Shown here: one piece after another, positions 44,346 to 54,500 of the stretch
How the letters are laid out: every line of letters starts with the position of its first letter
Position numbering within the stretch: position 1 is the stretch's first letter
Assembly (NCBI GenBank): GCA_029204225.1
Contig: CM055111.1
Span: 42,286,815-42,350,814 of the forward strand
Direction: 5' to 3'
DNA: 64,000 nt
DNA from: Diphasiastrum complanatum
Lineage: Eukaryota; Streptophyta; Lycopodiopsida; Lycopodiales; Lycopodiaceae
The notes under the pieces: generated by a model
Told to the model about the DNA's origin: nothing
Database searches by the model: none
Seen by the model: the letters and a program-made list of their open reading frames with translations, nothing else
Translations under genes and position numbers: made by a program

Positions 44346-45600
44346 AGAATAGAAGTTGTGAAGTTTTAGAGTGGGAAAGCTTTGAACCATTGGTTAGAAG
44401 GGTGTCATGGCCCCATGGCACTCCAGCTTGGCACACACATCCTCCATGCTTCCCCTACTCACTCATCCCACACTCACACACACACTAGGCACGCCAAGAG
44501 CCTAAGAGCCCCTCCCCATTAACAAACTCTAAGGCACTACATGCACCTCATAGGTTTTGGACCTATCCCAATGGCTAAAATTCATCGTCATTAAGCAATT
44601 GTGTTAGTATGATCACATTTTATTTGTATGTCTCGAGGCTCTTTGTATAGAAGCGACTAACACTCCAATGTGTGAGCAGATGCCAACAACTTGTATTATT
44701 GAGACATGAAAATGTTTTTTTATATATGTACACACACACACACACACACACACATACACACAAAAGGAGTAGTTCAAATTCGATTTTCTAGGCGGGAGAA
44801 CATCCATGTGGTTCATATAGGACGGATAGCAAAGGTATAAGGAACGCCAAGTGAAGATCCGACTAGATCTTGTTGCATGAAGGACACTTGTGGAGCCAAA
44901 CCACCCAACCAACATGAAATGGCTAGTCAATACCCTAACCACTTCACCCCCAAGCCATGATGAATGAATGCAAGAGAGGAGGGGATCCTGGCTTCATGGA
45001 TCAAAAAATCCAATATGGAGATGGGCGAGTTTCCAGTAGTATATATAATCTCCTTTGGGGAGAGAATATTCTTCTTAGGATCCCACACACCCAAGTATAA
45101 GCAATTGGCCTCCTACTCTTGCATTATAGCAGTCAAACACCTGCAAGTGCTCCTATGTCCAATTATAGGTCTGGGCCCTCATAAGATTATTAATTACATT
45201 ATCGGCCAACTCTAGAATGACGAGGCATAACTAATAACCTTGTACATTGGAGTAACCGGCTATCCATGTTAGGAATTATTTCGAATCCCACATACTGGAC
45301 ATGGACGTAACAAAAGGTCTGACAAATAGGTTTGTGTGTGGGGGGTGATGGAGGGGCATAACTGTGACTCAACATCACTATTGCCACCACCCCCTTTCCA
45401 TGTGAACACCCTAATTTTTGACGCTTTGAGATGGCCTTTCCACCCATGTTCTCTACTCTCATAATCCACAATGCTATCATCTGCAATGTTCTCTTGTTTG
45501 GCAATGATCTTCATGGGTCTCTGTCATGCCCACAATTGATCTCGGATTACTTATCCCGTTAGAAGTCAGTAGGCCTACCTCGACCATAAGTTAATTATGA
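44346..45600. other. intergenic, no gene seen
   Basis: It holds a (CA)12-type microsatellite at 44730-44754 after TATATATG. The frames at 44613-44942, 44964-45215 and 45199-45514 have no family resemblance. Confidence 0.4.
44730..44762. repeat. (CA)n microsatellite
   Basis: About twelve CA units followed by TACACACA. Confidence 0.93.
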
Positions 45601-45663
45601 TTATGAGGGGTTTGGAGCCCTCAAGGATATATAGTAGTAATTAATGGTTGGAGGCCTAAACTC

Positions 45664-45985
45664 ATGATGGTGGATTATTATGGATCTATCAGTATTATCA
45701 ATCTTGAAGACAATCAAGACATGTTGGGGTCGAGGCTTGAGGAGGAGCATCTTCAAGCAATCACACCAAGAAGATCTATGAGAGAGAGATCCGAGCCCAA
45801 GAGGCCCTTTTATGTGGAGAAAGGCAAGCAAGTGGAGGATGGCACCACCTATTATGCAATTTTTATCTCTCATGAAGAGCCAAGAAGTGTCCAAGAAGCA
45901 CTCCAATCCAAGAGGTGATATGAAGCCATCTCTATGGAGTATGATGTCTTGATTTCCAACAACACTTGGGAGCTCGCGGTGGATC
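45664..45985 (+). pseudogene. copia RT, N-terminal part (left of a nested element)
   Basis: The frame reads RRSMRERSEPKRPFYVEKGK in the integrase-RT linker, EEPRSVQEALQSKR, a stop in place of the usual Trp, then YEAISMEYDVLISNNTWELA, the start of RT. The next bases, GGATC, are the target duplication of the inserted element. The frame resumes at 51267. Confidence 0.88.
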
Positions 45986-46806
45986 TGTGCAAAAAGTACA
46001 AAAAAGACCAAGAGTGGATTCTAATCTGATCCTCAAGAGGGATTGGTTGTCAGATTACTTGATCTATCAATCTACTTCAGATTAAGATCAATTCTAGACA
46101 CAAAATCCTAACAAGAACAATCATTAATTGAAGGTAAGTGTACTTTATGGTTTCACACATGTGAAACACTGTCTGAGTAGGGACTCCAACCTGAAAATCA
46201 AGTACACATTGATAGAACCTCAAAACAATCAAAACAAATGTAGACAAATGGAGAGAATCACTCAAAATTGCTTCCAAAACCAAGATTGGTGTCTCACAAT
46301 GATTATGGCCAAATGTGGCTCTATATATACAATAAGTGAGAGCTCGTGGTACTGATCATCCCTCTGATCCCACATGTGTGAAGGTGCTTTGTCATATGAT
46401 GATTCATCATGCAAAACTGACACTTGGACAAAACCTTCTATTTTGAACACTTTTGGTCCATTTTCCTTCTATATGGAGATCTACTTGGAAATATTCTAGA
46501 AGTCAAAATTCGCCTACTTTAGCTTATTCCACACATGTGAGCTGTCCTCTACACATGTGATATGAAACCTAACCAAAGGATGTGGCTCATGCAATCAATA
46601 GATTGATGCCATGTGTCATATGTCTAAAAAACTAGTTTTTGGACTTTTAGCCACTAGAACCTAAATTAAATCATATGTACAACCTATATGATTATGGTAC
46701 ATGACAAGTACATTATTTTCACACGTGGGAACAGGCTCCACACATGTGTGTTTATCTATATACAAGATTTTTGGCCTCTACCAAGCTTATTTTTGCATTT
46801 TTCACA
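45986..46806 (-). repeat. 3' LTR of the nested element (821 bp)
   Basis: Direct repeat of 50436-51266. It contains six or so ACACATGTG or CACACGTG palindromic words. Confidence 0.95.
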
Positions 46807-46816
46807 CTCCTCAAAA
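46807..46816 (-). promoter_or_regulatory. polypurine tract
   Basis: On the minus strand TTTGAGGAG directly precedes the LTR start TGTGAAAAATG. Confidence 0.8.
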
Positions 46817-47143
46817 ATCTAGCTTGGTAAATTTAGCTTGATGGAAAACATGATGATCTTGAACTTGACTCCATGGGCTGAATTGGTCTTTGCTAGTCCA
46901 AAAGGTGTGAAGATCAGCCAATGAGCTTGATGTTGATCTGAAATCACCATATCCATGATAGTGCTTCTTTGATGTGGACATCTTTGATGAACTTGAGAGC
47001 TTTGCACCATCCTAGCATCTTCGAAATTGATTCCTTCCAAATTTCATGTAGATGCTTGACTTTGAGGCTTGCTCCTTCTTCTTGTGCATGCTCCTCCATG
47101 AGAAAATAAAGATTTCTTCTTGAATTATTAGGATCACAAAGAT

Positions 47144-47570
47144 CTAAATCATGTTACCATGATCTAGAGAATTAGACTTATCCAAATTGGCAAGACTATG
47201 CATGCTATAATAACAAAGTGTTTGCATCATATCTTCATGCTTGTTTACCATGCTAATCTCAGATCCAATGAGGCTAAATACTTCATTATGGAGATAAGTG
47301 TCTTTAGAAGATGATTCACTTACTTTCATAAAGAGTTTACAGTTTGCCTCAATACAAATTTTCAAACTATGAGTGAACAAATCACTTTCGCTCTTATATG
47401 ACTCAAGAGCATACATTTGATGAAATAACCATTTGCTTTCTAATTGATTTAAAATCAATTTCAACCTTTTAAGAACATCATCTGTGTTCTCAAGAGAGAC
47501 TTCATACTCAACTAGTATGGCTTTACTCCAATTTTGAGATGCAATGATCTCACTAAAGCAAATTGATAAG
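47144..47570 (-). pseudogene. unknown module, copy 2, of the non-autonomous element
   Basis: The minus strand reads CFSEIIASQNWSKAILVEYE, then a frame with CKLFMKVSESSSKDTYLHNE and VFSLIGSEISMVNKHEDMM, ending in LANLDKSN. The ATG-initiated part is 106 codons. It aligns with the next module (47553-48240), so the pair is a tandem duplication of about 670 bp. I do not recognise the family. It has no catalytic motif, signal peptide or membrane segment. Confidence 0.6.
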
Positions 47571-48240
47571 AGAAGTAGTTATGAGATGTATACCACATGA
47601 GATATGCTCCTCTTTCCCTTGAAATGTGAGCCACATGGAATCAACCATATTTCTTGAGTTTCTTTTTGGAATCACAACTTGAGAAGGTCTCTCCTCCTCA
47701 ATCCTTGGCACACTTGAACCTTGAGAAGATTCTTTAAGATCCTCTTCATGGTGCTCCTTTTTTATGGAAATCCGAGACCTCCATGTCTCATAATGATCAC
47801 AACAAGTATGACCATTCAATATGCACTTCCTATGATTATCAAGATTACTTATGCTAGAAACATAAGTCCAAAAATCACCACAACTTGGCATGATTTTTCC
47901 AATATTGAAATCAAAAGGTATTTCCATATCAATAAAGCTAACTACTTGCTTATGGATATAAGTGTCCACTTTGGATGCTTCACTTATTCTCATTAGAAGT
48001 TTACAACTTGCCTTTAGGACTGAAAACATACAATTTTCATCTTTATGAATAAATACACCATTCATGATCTTATTGAAACCAAAAGATCCTACATTATGAA
48101 GATATTTCCATTTCCTTGACTTCATAACAAATGTAAGCTTACAAGTAAAACATATTTTGCTATCTTTTAAGGCATCACACTCAACTAGTATTGCCTTAAT
48201 CCACCTTTGAGATACAAAATCTCTTCAAAGCAAAATGGTT
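47553..48240 (-). pseudogene. unknown module, copy 1, 190-codon frame
   Basis: The minus strand reads CFEEI, then after a frameshift SQRWIKAILVECDALKDSK and a 190-codon frame from 48125. That frame has SRKWKYLHNVGSFGFNKIMN, CKLLMRISEASKVDTYIHKQ and VVSFIDMEIPFDFNIGKIM. Its tail is polar: EDLKESSQGSSVPRIEEERP, SQVVIPKRNSRNMVDSMW. The tail resembles the charged linker before copia RT. The first part has no family I can name and is duplicated at 47144-47570. Frames around it are broken, so it is probably no longer expressed as one protein. Confidence 0.6.
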
Positions 48241-48834
48241 CTTCATAAGTTGACATGATAGCATAAATGAAGCTATTTTCATTTTGTGATTGCTGCTCCT
48301 TATTCTTGATTTCTCTTGGATCATAGCAATAAGTTTGAACTTATCTAAATTTCCAAGCAAAATACTTTCCAAGGACATAAAATAAATCCAAGTTACTTTC
48401 ATAAAAATGACATCTATCTTTGCATCTTGAACCAAACAATGCACTTCCAAATGAAAAATTTCAAAAGTTTTGACATGTGTTGTGATGGACTCTTGAAGAC
48501 AAATCTTGCAAGTCCTTGTGAGACTCCAAGCCTCATTCACCTTTCCACAAAGGAAACACCTTTCCTTGGACTTATCCTTCTTGTATTTGCATTTTGAACT
48601 TGAAGCTCCATCCTTCACCTTGACCCCCTTGCTTTGGTTCTCCTTGGATGGATTGGTCTTCTTTTTGTAGCATCTTGAGAAAAAATATTCTCCCTTGCCA
48701 CAAAGGTTGCACTCTGGATCCTTTCTTTCCTTCAATAGGATGCCACCTATTGATGCCATGTGAATAAAAACCTGTGATATGATTCTACAAATGTAATTTG
48801 TGACTTTCAAGAGACTAGATTTGAACATCTTCAA
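48196..48834 (-). pseudogene. gag-like zinc-knuckle frame of the nested element
   Basis: A 212-codon minus-strand frame. It contains ECNLCGKGEYFFSRCYKK, a knuckle that has lost its His spacing, a Lys-rich linker, then CFLCGKVNEAWSLTRTCKIC, four cysteines as CX2C-x11-CX2C. After this the peptide LVQDAKIDVIFMKVTWIYFM may be a third, very diverged module. Gag core motifs are not seen upstream, so only the nucleic-acid-binding end of gag seems to remain. Confidence 0.6.
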
Positions 48835-50419
48835 TAATCTAGAATGATCTACAAAAGATCTAGCTCACAAACCTAAGAATCATTCTTCACAGTAATGACT
48901 AGTCACTTGGAAACTTTACTTTGATCACTAAGAAAAAAGCACACAATCTTTGAATCAAATCACTAAAGAAATCACATCCAATCTCCTATTGGACTCATCA
49001 AATACCAATGACTCTTTCTTTTAAAAGTTGAAATGGATATGAAAAAGATTTGACACCTAGATTTTTCTTTTCACTTGACTAATTCTCTCAACACTTGAGA
49101 TTCTTGAACAAAAGATGGGTTTTGTTTTAAACACATGAAAATCAAACTTAATCACTTATTTTGGACTCACTCTTGACCCAAATAATCTCACTCTTGAGAT
49201 TTAGAATGAATTTGATTTGATTTGAAAACAAACTATACCACCAATTTTTCACAAAGCTTAAAATTAGACAACTAGAGATTCACAAAGATCTCAACCATGC
49301 ATGAATACTCAAATATGGACTCCTCCTCATTCTAGACATCAAATGGGATCACAAATTGACCCTCACACTCTCACAAAGAAAGTTAAATAGAACTAATTTG
49401 AGTTTCATACGTTCTATGTCAATTTTTGCTCAACAAATTGAATTCAATCACTCCTATTGGATTCCACCAATTACTCTAGTTTTTAAGACTTGGAATGAAT
49501 TCAAAATCAAAAGTTGTGATTTTTCTTACTAAGATATTGTGCTTCAAAGAGCTAATACCACTTAGAAATATTTGATCACCTAGGAGAAGACAAATTCTTC
49601 ACCAATAACAACACATAATGAGCTTCTAGATCTTGCCCTCTACAAAGGAAGAAACTCTTAGAAAATTGGATCTCTCTCTACACATTTGTCATAGACACCT
49701 TAATGACTCTTTTCAAACCTTACAATCACTCAAACAAATTGAGTAGGGTTGAACAATGTGACTTGGATCTTAATCTCTTTTCTAGAACTCTCAATTTAAG
49801 CCAATCTATGTCAAATTCTACAAAAGATTTGCATAGATGCTCTATATGCACTAGAAACTCTCAAAGGTTTCACTTGGAGGACAGATCCAAGGATGTTTTC
49901 TAGCAAATTGATGCTTCTAAACTTGACCCTATCACTCTTGAACAAATCTAGAGTGATGGTACAATGGATTTCAACCTCTCACCTTGCATATCACTCCTTA
50001 ATCTATGATTTTAAGCAAAATCTCTCTTAACTTCAACATGCACTCAAAAAATCAGAGATAATCAATTAATGCACCTAATTCAAGCTTCAAATTTAATTTC
50101 TTGGCTGATCTAATCCAAAAACTAATAAAGGGATTAGATTCTCTATAAAAAAAATGCTTGATTTTGCACCAAAAATCACTCAAATTGGGTATGTGAGTCA
50201 AATTCTACAAATTTTTGAAATTTATCAGTCAAAACCGGAGCTGTATGGCCTCACACGTGTGAAAAGAGTTCCTACAGTCCACAACAAGATCTGGACCAAA
50301 ATTTTTGAGGATAGCTATCAGATCCAACTCACCACACAAAATTTGACTAGTTTTCAAAAAACTGCTAATTTTGGCTTTGATTTGGATTAACCCTATCAAT
50401 CTCAACAAAACCTCTTGTA
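48835..50419 (-). other. leader-like non-coding interior of the nested element
   Basis: It lies between the primer site and the zinc-knuckle frame. No gag core is found on either strand, and the short frames at 49703-49903 and 50154-50390 have no known motif. Confidence 0.5.
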
Positions 50420-50435
50420 CTAGGCTCTGATACCA
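50420..50435 (-). promoter_or_regulatory. primer binding site, tRNA-iMet
   Basis: On the minus strand TGGTATCAGAGCCTAG directly follows the LTR end, a full match to the usual plant site at its first twelve bases. Confidence 0.95.
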
Positions 50436-51266
50436 TGTGCAAAAAGTACAAAAAGGACCAAGAGTGGATCCTAATCTGATCCTCAAGAGGGATTGGTTGT
50501 CAGATTACTTGATCTATCAATCTACTTCAGATTAAGGTCAATCTAGATCAATTCTAGACACAAAATCCTAACAAGAACAATCATTAATTGAAGGTAAGTG
50601 TACTTTATGGTTTCACACGTGTGAAACACTGTCTGAGTAGGGACTCCAACCTGAAATTCAAGTACACATTGATAGAACCTCAAAACAATCAAAACAAATG
50701 TAGACAAATGGAGAGAATCACTCAAAATTGCTTCCAAACCAAGATTGGTGTCTCACAATGATTATGGCCAAATGTGGCTCTATATATACAATAAGTGGGA
50801 TCTCGTGGTACTGATCATCCCTCTGATCCCACATGTGCGAAGGTGCTTTGTCATATGATGATTCATCATGCAAAACTGACACTTGGACAAAACCTTCTAT
50901 TTTGAGCACTTTTGGTCCATTTTCCTTCTATATGGAGATCTACTTGGAAATCTTCTAGAAGTCAAAATTCACCTACTTCAGCTTATTCCACACATGTGAA
51001 CTGTCCTCTACACATGTGATATGACAACTAACCAAAGGATGTGGCTCATGCAATCAATAGATTGATGCCATGTGTCATATGTCTAGAAAACTAGTTTTTG
51101 GCCTTTTTAGCCACTAGAACTTGAATTAAATCATATGTACAACCTATATGATTATGGTACATGACAAGTACATTATTTTAACACGTGGGAACAGGCTCCA
51201 CACATGTGTATTTATCTATATACAAGATTTTTGGCCTTTACCAAGCTTATTTTTTCATTTTTCACA
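50436..51266 (-). repeat. 5' LTR of the nested element (831 bp)
   Basis: Direct repeat of 45986-46806. The 10-bp difference includes an extra GGTCAATCTAG-type segment near 50538. Confidence 0.95.
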
Positions 51267-51900
51267 GGATTCACCTATTAACAAGCATGTTATTGGATGC
51301 AAGTGGGTGTTTCAAATCAAGTACAATAATGATGAATCTTTTAACAAGTTCAAAACAAGACTATGTGCCAAAAAATATGCTCAAATTCATGATCTTGACT
51401 ATGAAGACACCTTTGCACCCATGGCCAAGATGGTCACTATAAGAATTATCATTTCTATCGCATGCTATTTCAAGTGGAGGCTGTTCCAACTTTATGTTTC
51501 TAATGTCTTCCTCAATGGCTCCCTTGAGGAGGAGATATATATGGAGCAACCCGAAGGCTTTATCAAGGAAGGTGAAGTATCCAAAGTTTGTCTCTTATTC
51601 AAAAGTTTTTATGGGCTCAAACAAGCCCCAAGATATTGGTATGCAAGGCTCAACTCATTTCTCATCTCACTTGGATTCAATCTAAGTGCAGATAATCTCT
51701 CTTTGTACATAAAGTTTGTAAGTAGCAATATTGTCATTCTCATCATCTATGTAGATGATATAATCTTGAGTGGAAGTTGCATGAAGCTAGTTGATGAGAC
51801 AAAAAGTGCACTAGGTAGTGAATTTAATATGCAAAACTTGTTGTTGACTTTCTATCAGTAAGAATTTCCAAAGTCCAACTAGGAGTTCTACCATCTTGAG
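51267..51900 (+). pseudogene. copia RT, central part (right of the nested element)
   Basis: It continues the RT interrupted at 45985: DSPINKHVIGCKWVFQIKYN, YAQIHDLDYEDTFAPMAKMV, FLNGSLEEEIYMEQPEGF, FYGLKQAPRYWYARLNS and an intact IIYVDDIILSGS catalytic box, in one long frame to 51861. The sequence then degenerates and RNase H is missing. Apart from the nested element and the stop near 45916 this RT would be nearly readable, which suggests it was intact until fairly recently. Confidence 0.92.
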
Positions 51901-52008
51901 GTATGAGGTCTTCATTAGTTCTAGCAAGGGTTATGTGGTATCACTGTGTGATGCTAACCACTTCGACTTGTAGTAATACGATACTGATTTTTAGATTGCA
52001 CAAACATG

Positions 52009-52410
52009 CTAGCTTGGGGCCGATGGTCTAAACTAGAATCGTTCTCAAGACATGCAATCTGAGATACATCAAATTTGTAGACTGTTAATAGTATGACTAC
52101 CCTTCAAGCACTATTCCCTTATCAAGTAGCTCCCAGCAAACGCACCAATGTTAAGCGTCTGGCAGGTCAAATAACATAAGCAACCCGCAAATGGCTAATC
52201 TGTAGAGTCCACAGTCGTACATATAGATAATCGCCCTTCAAACAATAGCCCATTATCAAATTCCTCCCGACAGACGCACCAATGTTAAGCATCTTGCGTG
52301 TCAAATAACATAAGCAACCCGCAAATGGCTAATCTGTATAGTCCACAGCCCTACATATAGATAATCGCCCTTCAAACAATAGCCCATTATCAAATTCCTC
52401 CCAGCAGATG
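52009..52410. repeat. 134-bp tandem repeat, three copies
   Basis: The word CACCAATGTTA starts at 52143, 52277 and 52411, an exact 134-bp period. The copies at 52143-52276 and 52277-52410 are close to identical. The preceding copy is clearly diverged. Confidence 0.93.
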
Positions 52411-52789
52411 CACCAATGTTAGGGCCATTTTTGACGGGGGGTTGGTCCAGCCAAAACATCCTAAAAGAGTCAAGGGGTCTCACCTCTAATGCCGGTTCGG
52501 CCCTACGTGAGCAACAGAGGATTTGCCACTTCCAACCCTGATGGCCCTCTCTATTGCCTCGTGCTCCCCCACCGATGAGAGTTTTCCAGGCTCTCAGAGA
52601 TACGGTTGCTAATACTTTTGGTGCAATGATTCACTAGCTTTCTAGAATTATGGTTCCATAAAAACTTTTGATCGCTAATTCACTAATGTCTCTTTCCCCA
52701 TTGAATTCGGCTTACAGTTAGTAAATATCTTACATGGGCTGGAAACCGATTTACTGTCTATGATGTGCTCGTGGGGTGCAAGTTATACG

Positions 52790-52864
52790 CACCGCTTTGT
52801 TTGCTAAGCGGTGGTATTTTCGCCGACCGTCGGGTCTAGGTATTTCGCTAGACAGTACCGACGG
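52790..52864. repeat. consecutive strong hairpins
   Basis: CACCGCTT/AAGCGGTG (52790-52797 and 52806-52813) form a perfect 8-bp stem with an 8-base loop. CCGTCGG/CCGACGG (52827-52833 and 52858-52864) enclose a second stem, GTCTAG/CTAGAC. Confidence 0.85.
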
Positions 52865-53475
52865 CGGGTGGGACTAGTGTGACGCTTAACCAAGACGATG
52901 TATTTCAACCGCGGATGGTGGACGGCCCGCTCTAGTGTTTCACAGAGGTATGGTCCAATTAATACGCTTCATAATGGAAAACAAACGATTCCAACTTGAC
53001 GATTTTCACAATTTATAGATCATGCCGTATGTCAACTAGTTTATAGACCGGCCAACAACCACATGCAGTTACTATGAAGGAAAACCAGGCTCCACTACTA
53101 GCAATGTATGATCTACTAGAAGAACATTGTTTTAACTTTAAAATGAAGAAGCGATTCCATGGTAAGTACAATTCAACTCATGAACCGGTTGTCCCCTCTT
53201 TCCTAACGGAAAACAATTCTATTGTCAGTCTAGTTCAAATCATTTAAAAATAGCAATTACGGCGTAAATACTGATAACCCTAGATGACGCATGAAGCCTC
53301 AATAGCTATTTACCCTATCCGGCCAAAATCACAAACAATTTCATTATGTCAAAACAATAGCAAGTACGGAATCTTCGGAGTGCATGATTCCTGAAACACT
53401 ACACACCGGCATACTACCATTCTGGTTCTAAAATTTTTAGTACGATTCACTACAGTACACATTCGACCCATTACT

Positions 53476-54160
53476 TCATGCCAATTTCTTCCAAGATTTG
53501 TCTCAACCATATAGCTTCATGTGCTGCACTACACATTGCCTTTTACTCTGCTTCTATGGTGGATAGAGCAATTGTACTTTGCTTCTTACTAGACCAAGAA
53601 AAACAACTACCACAAAACTGGAATACATACCCTGTGGTGGATCTACGATCATCATAGTCACCTCCCCAATCTGCATCCACATAGCCACACAACTCAAGTA
53701 AACCATCATTCTTCCTATAAAGAATGAAAATCCTATAATAGTTGGCATGACCCATGAAAATGTAGACCTCACGGATCGTCCCTGGTGGTGGTAGATCAAC
53801 AATGATCCTGATCTTTGATAGGTCTGTGGCGATCCCGTGTCTTGATACTATATGGCCGAGTATCAAGCCATGCGTCACCCAGAATTGACATTTTTCTGGA
53901 TTCAGGGAGAGCTGATATTCGCGGCATTTTTGTAGCACCTTCTCCAAATTGGATAAGTGTTCTGAATCTGGTCCATGCATGCACAGATCGTCCAAGAAAA
54001 TTTCTAGAAATCTTTGCAAATAATCTTTGAATGCTGCCTGCATGACTCGCTGGAAAGTGCTTGGGGCATTGCAAAGTCCGAATGGCATCACTTTATAGGC
54101 ATAAGTTTCCCATTCCGTGGCGAATGTTGTCTTGTGCTGGTCCTGGGGGGCTATTTTCAC
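53476..54160 (-). pseudogene. in-frame chimera of gypsy RT and copia RNase H
   Basis: One 205-codon minus-strand frame starts in gypsy RT (KVMPFGLCNAPSTFQRVMQA; the catalytic box reads FLDD; SLNPEKCQFWVTHGLILGHI; FMGHANYYR). Near 53716-53732 it turns into copia RNase H (KNDGLLELCGYVDADWGGDY, RRSTTGYVFQF, SWSSKKQSTIALSTIEAE) without losing the frame. After a stop, copia sequence continues as KAMCSAAHEAIWLRQILEEI to about 53476. The two superfamilies have different domain orders, so this is a recombinant and not a natural polyprotein. Whether the fusion protein is ever made is unknown. Confidence 0.93.
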
Positions 54161-54166
54161 CTGGTT

Positions 54167-54500
54167 CTAGCCGTTGAAGCCGTCCACAAAACTGTAGACT
54201 TCGTCGCCAGCTACTCTATCGAGGACACTTTTCGTAAATGGTAAAGGAAAATGGTCCTTTTTGGTGACTACAATAAGCGCCTTCAGATTCACATAGATAC
54301 GCATTTTGCCATTCTTCTTGGGTACTATAACTATCGGCAATACCCATTTTGTGTGCTCGATATTGTAAATGAAATCTGCATCCATAAGTTTTTACAACTC
54401 TTGCTTGATCAGTTCTGTATAATTCGGGTTGCAGCGGTAGTAACGACTTACCTTGGGGACTGCTCTGTCCACCAAAGGTATGGTGTGTTGGACTACTGTT
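54167..54500 (-). pseudogene. gypsy RT, N-terminal part
   Basis: The minus strand reads VPKVSRYYRCNPNYTELIKQ, then in the next frame DADFIYNIEHTKWVLPIVIV, PKKNGKMRIYVNLKALIVVT and KKDHFPLPFTKSVLDRVAGD, which lead into the RT core of the chimera. A stop separates the two parts near 54167. It belongs to the family of the gag at 35890 by position and order. Confidence 0.88.

Larger units (their letters stand above)
45986..51266 (-). mobile_element. 5281-bp non-autonomous LTR element nested in copia RT
   Basis: LTRs lie at 45986-46806 and 50436-51266 and look near-identical. On the minus strand the LTR begins TGTGAAAAATG and ends TTTTTGCACA. A complete tRNA-iMet primer site follows the 50436 edge and a TTTGAGGAG tract precedes the other LTR. 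The flanks are GGATC and GGATT, a 5-bp duplication with one change. The 3.6-kb interior has no protease, integrase or RT: only zinc-knuckle-like motifs and a duplicated module of unknown family. It depends on other elements for movement. Removing it rejoins a copia RT in frame. Confidence 0.93.
51901..53475. other. non-coding with tandem repeat and hairpins
   Basis: No gene is seen. It contains the 134-bp tandem repeat (52009-52410), a GC-richer hairpin cluster (52790-52864) and unassigned sequence. The GTTAGGGCC after the last repeat and the CACCAATGTT repeated in the units suggest the edge of an unknown repetitive element. Confidence 0.45.

Noticed and set aside
52009-52410. CRISPR-like array
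   Set aside because: The units are contiguous 134-bp tandem copies with no short repeats separated by unique spacers, and the DNA is eukaryotic.
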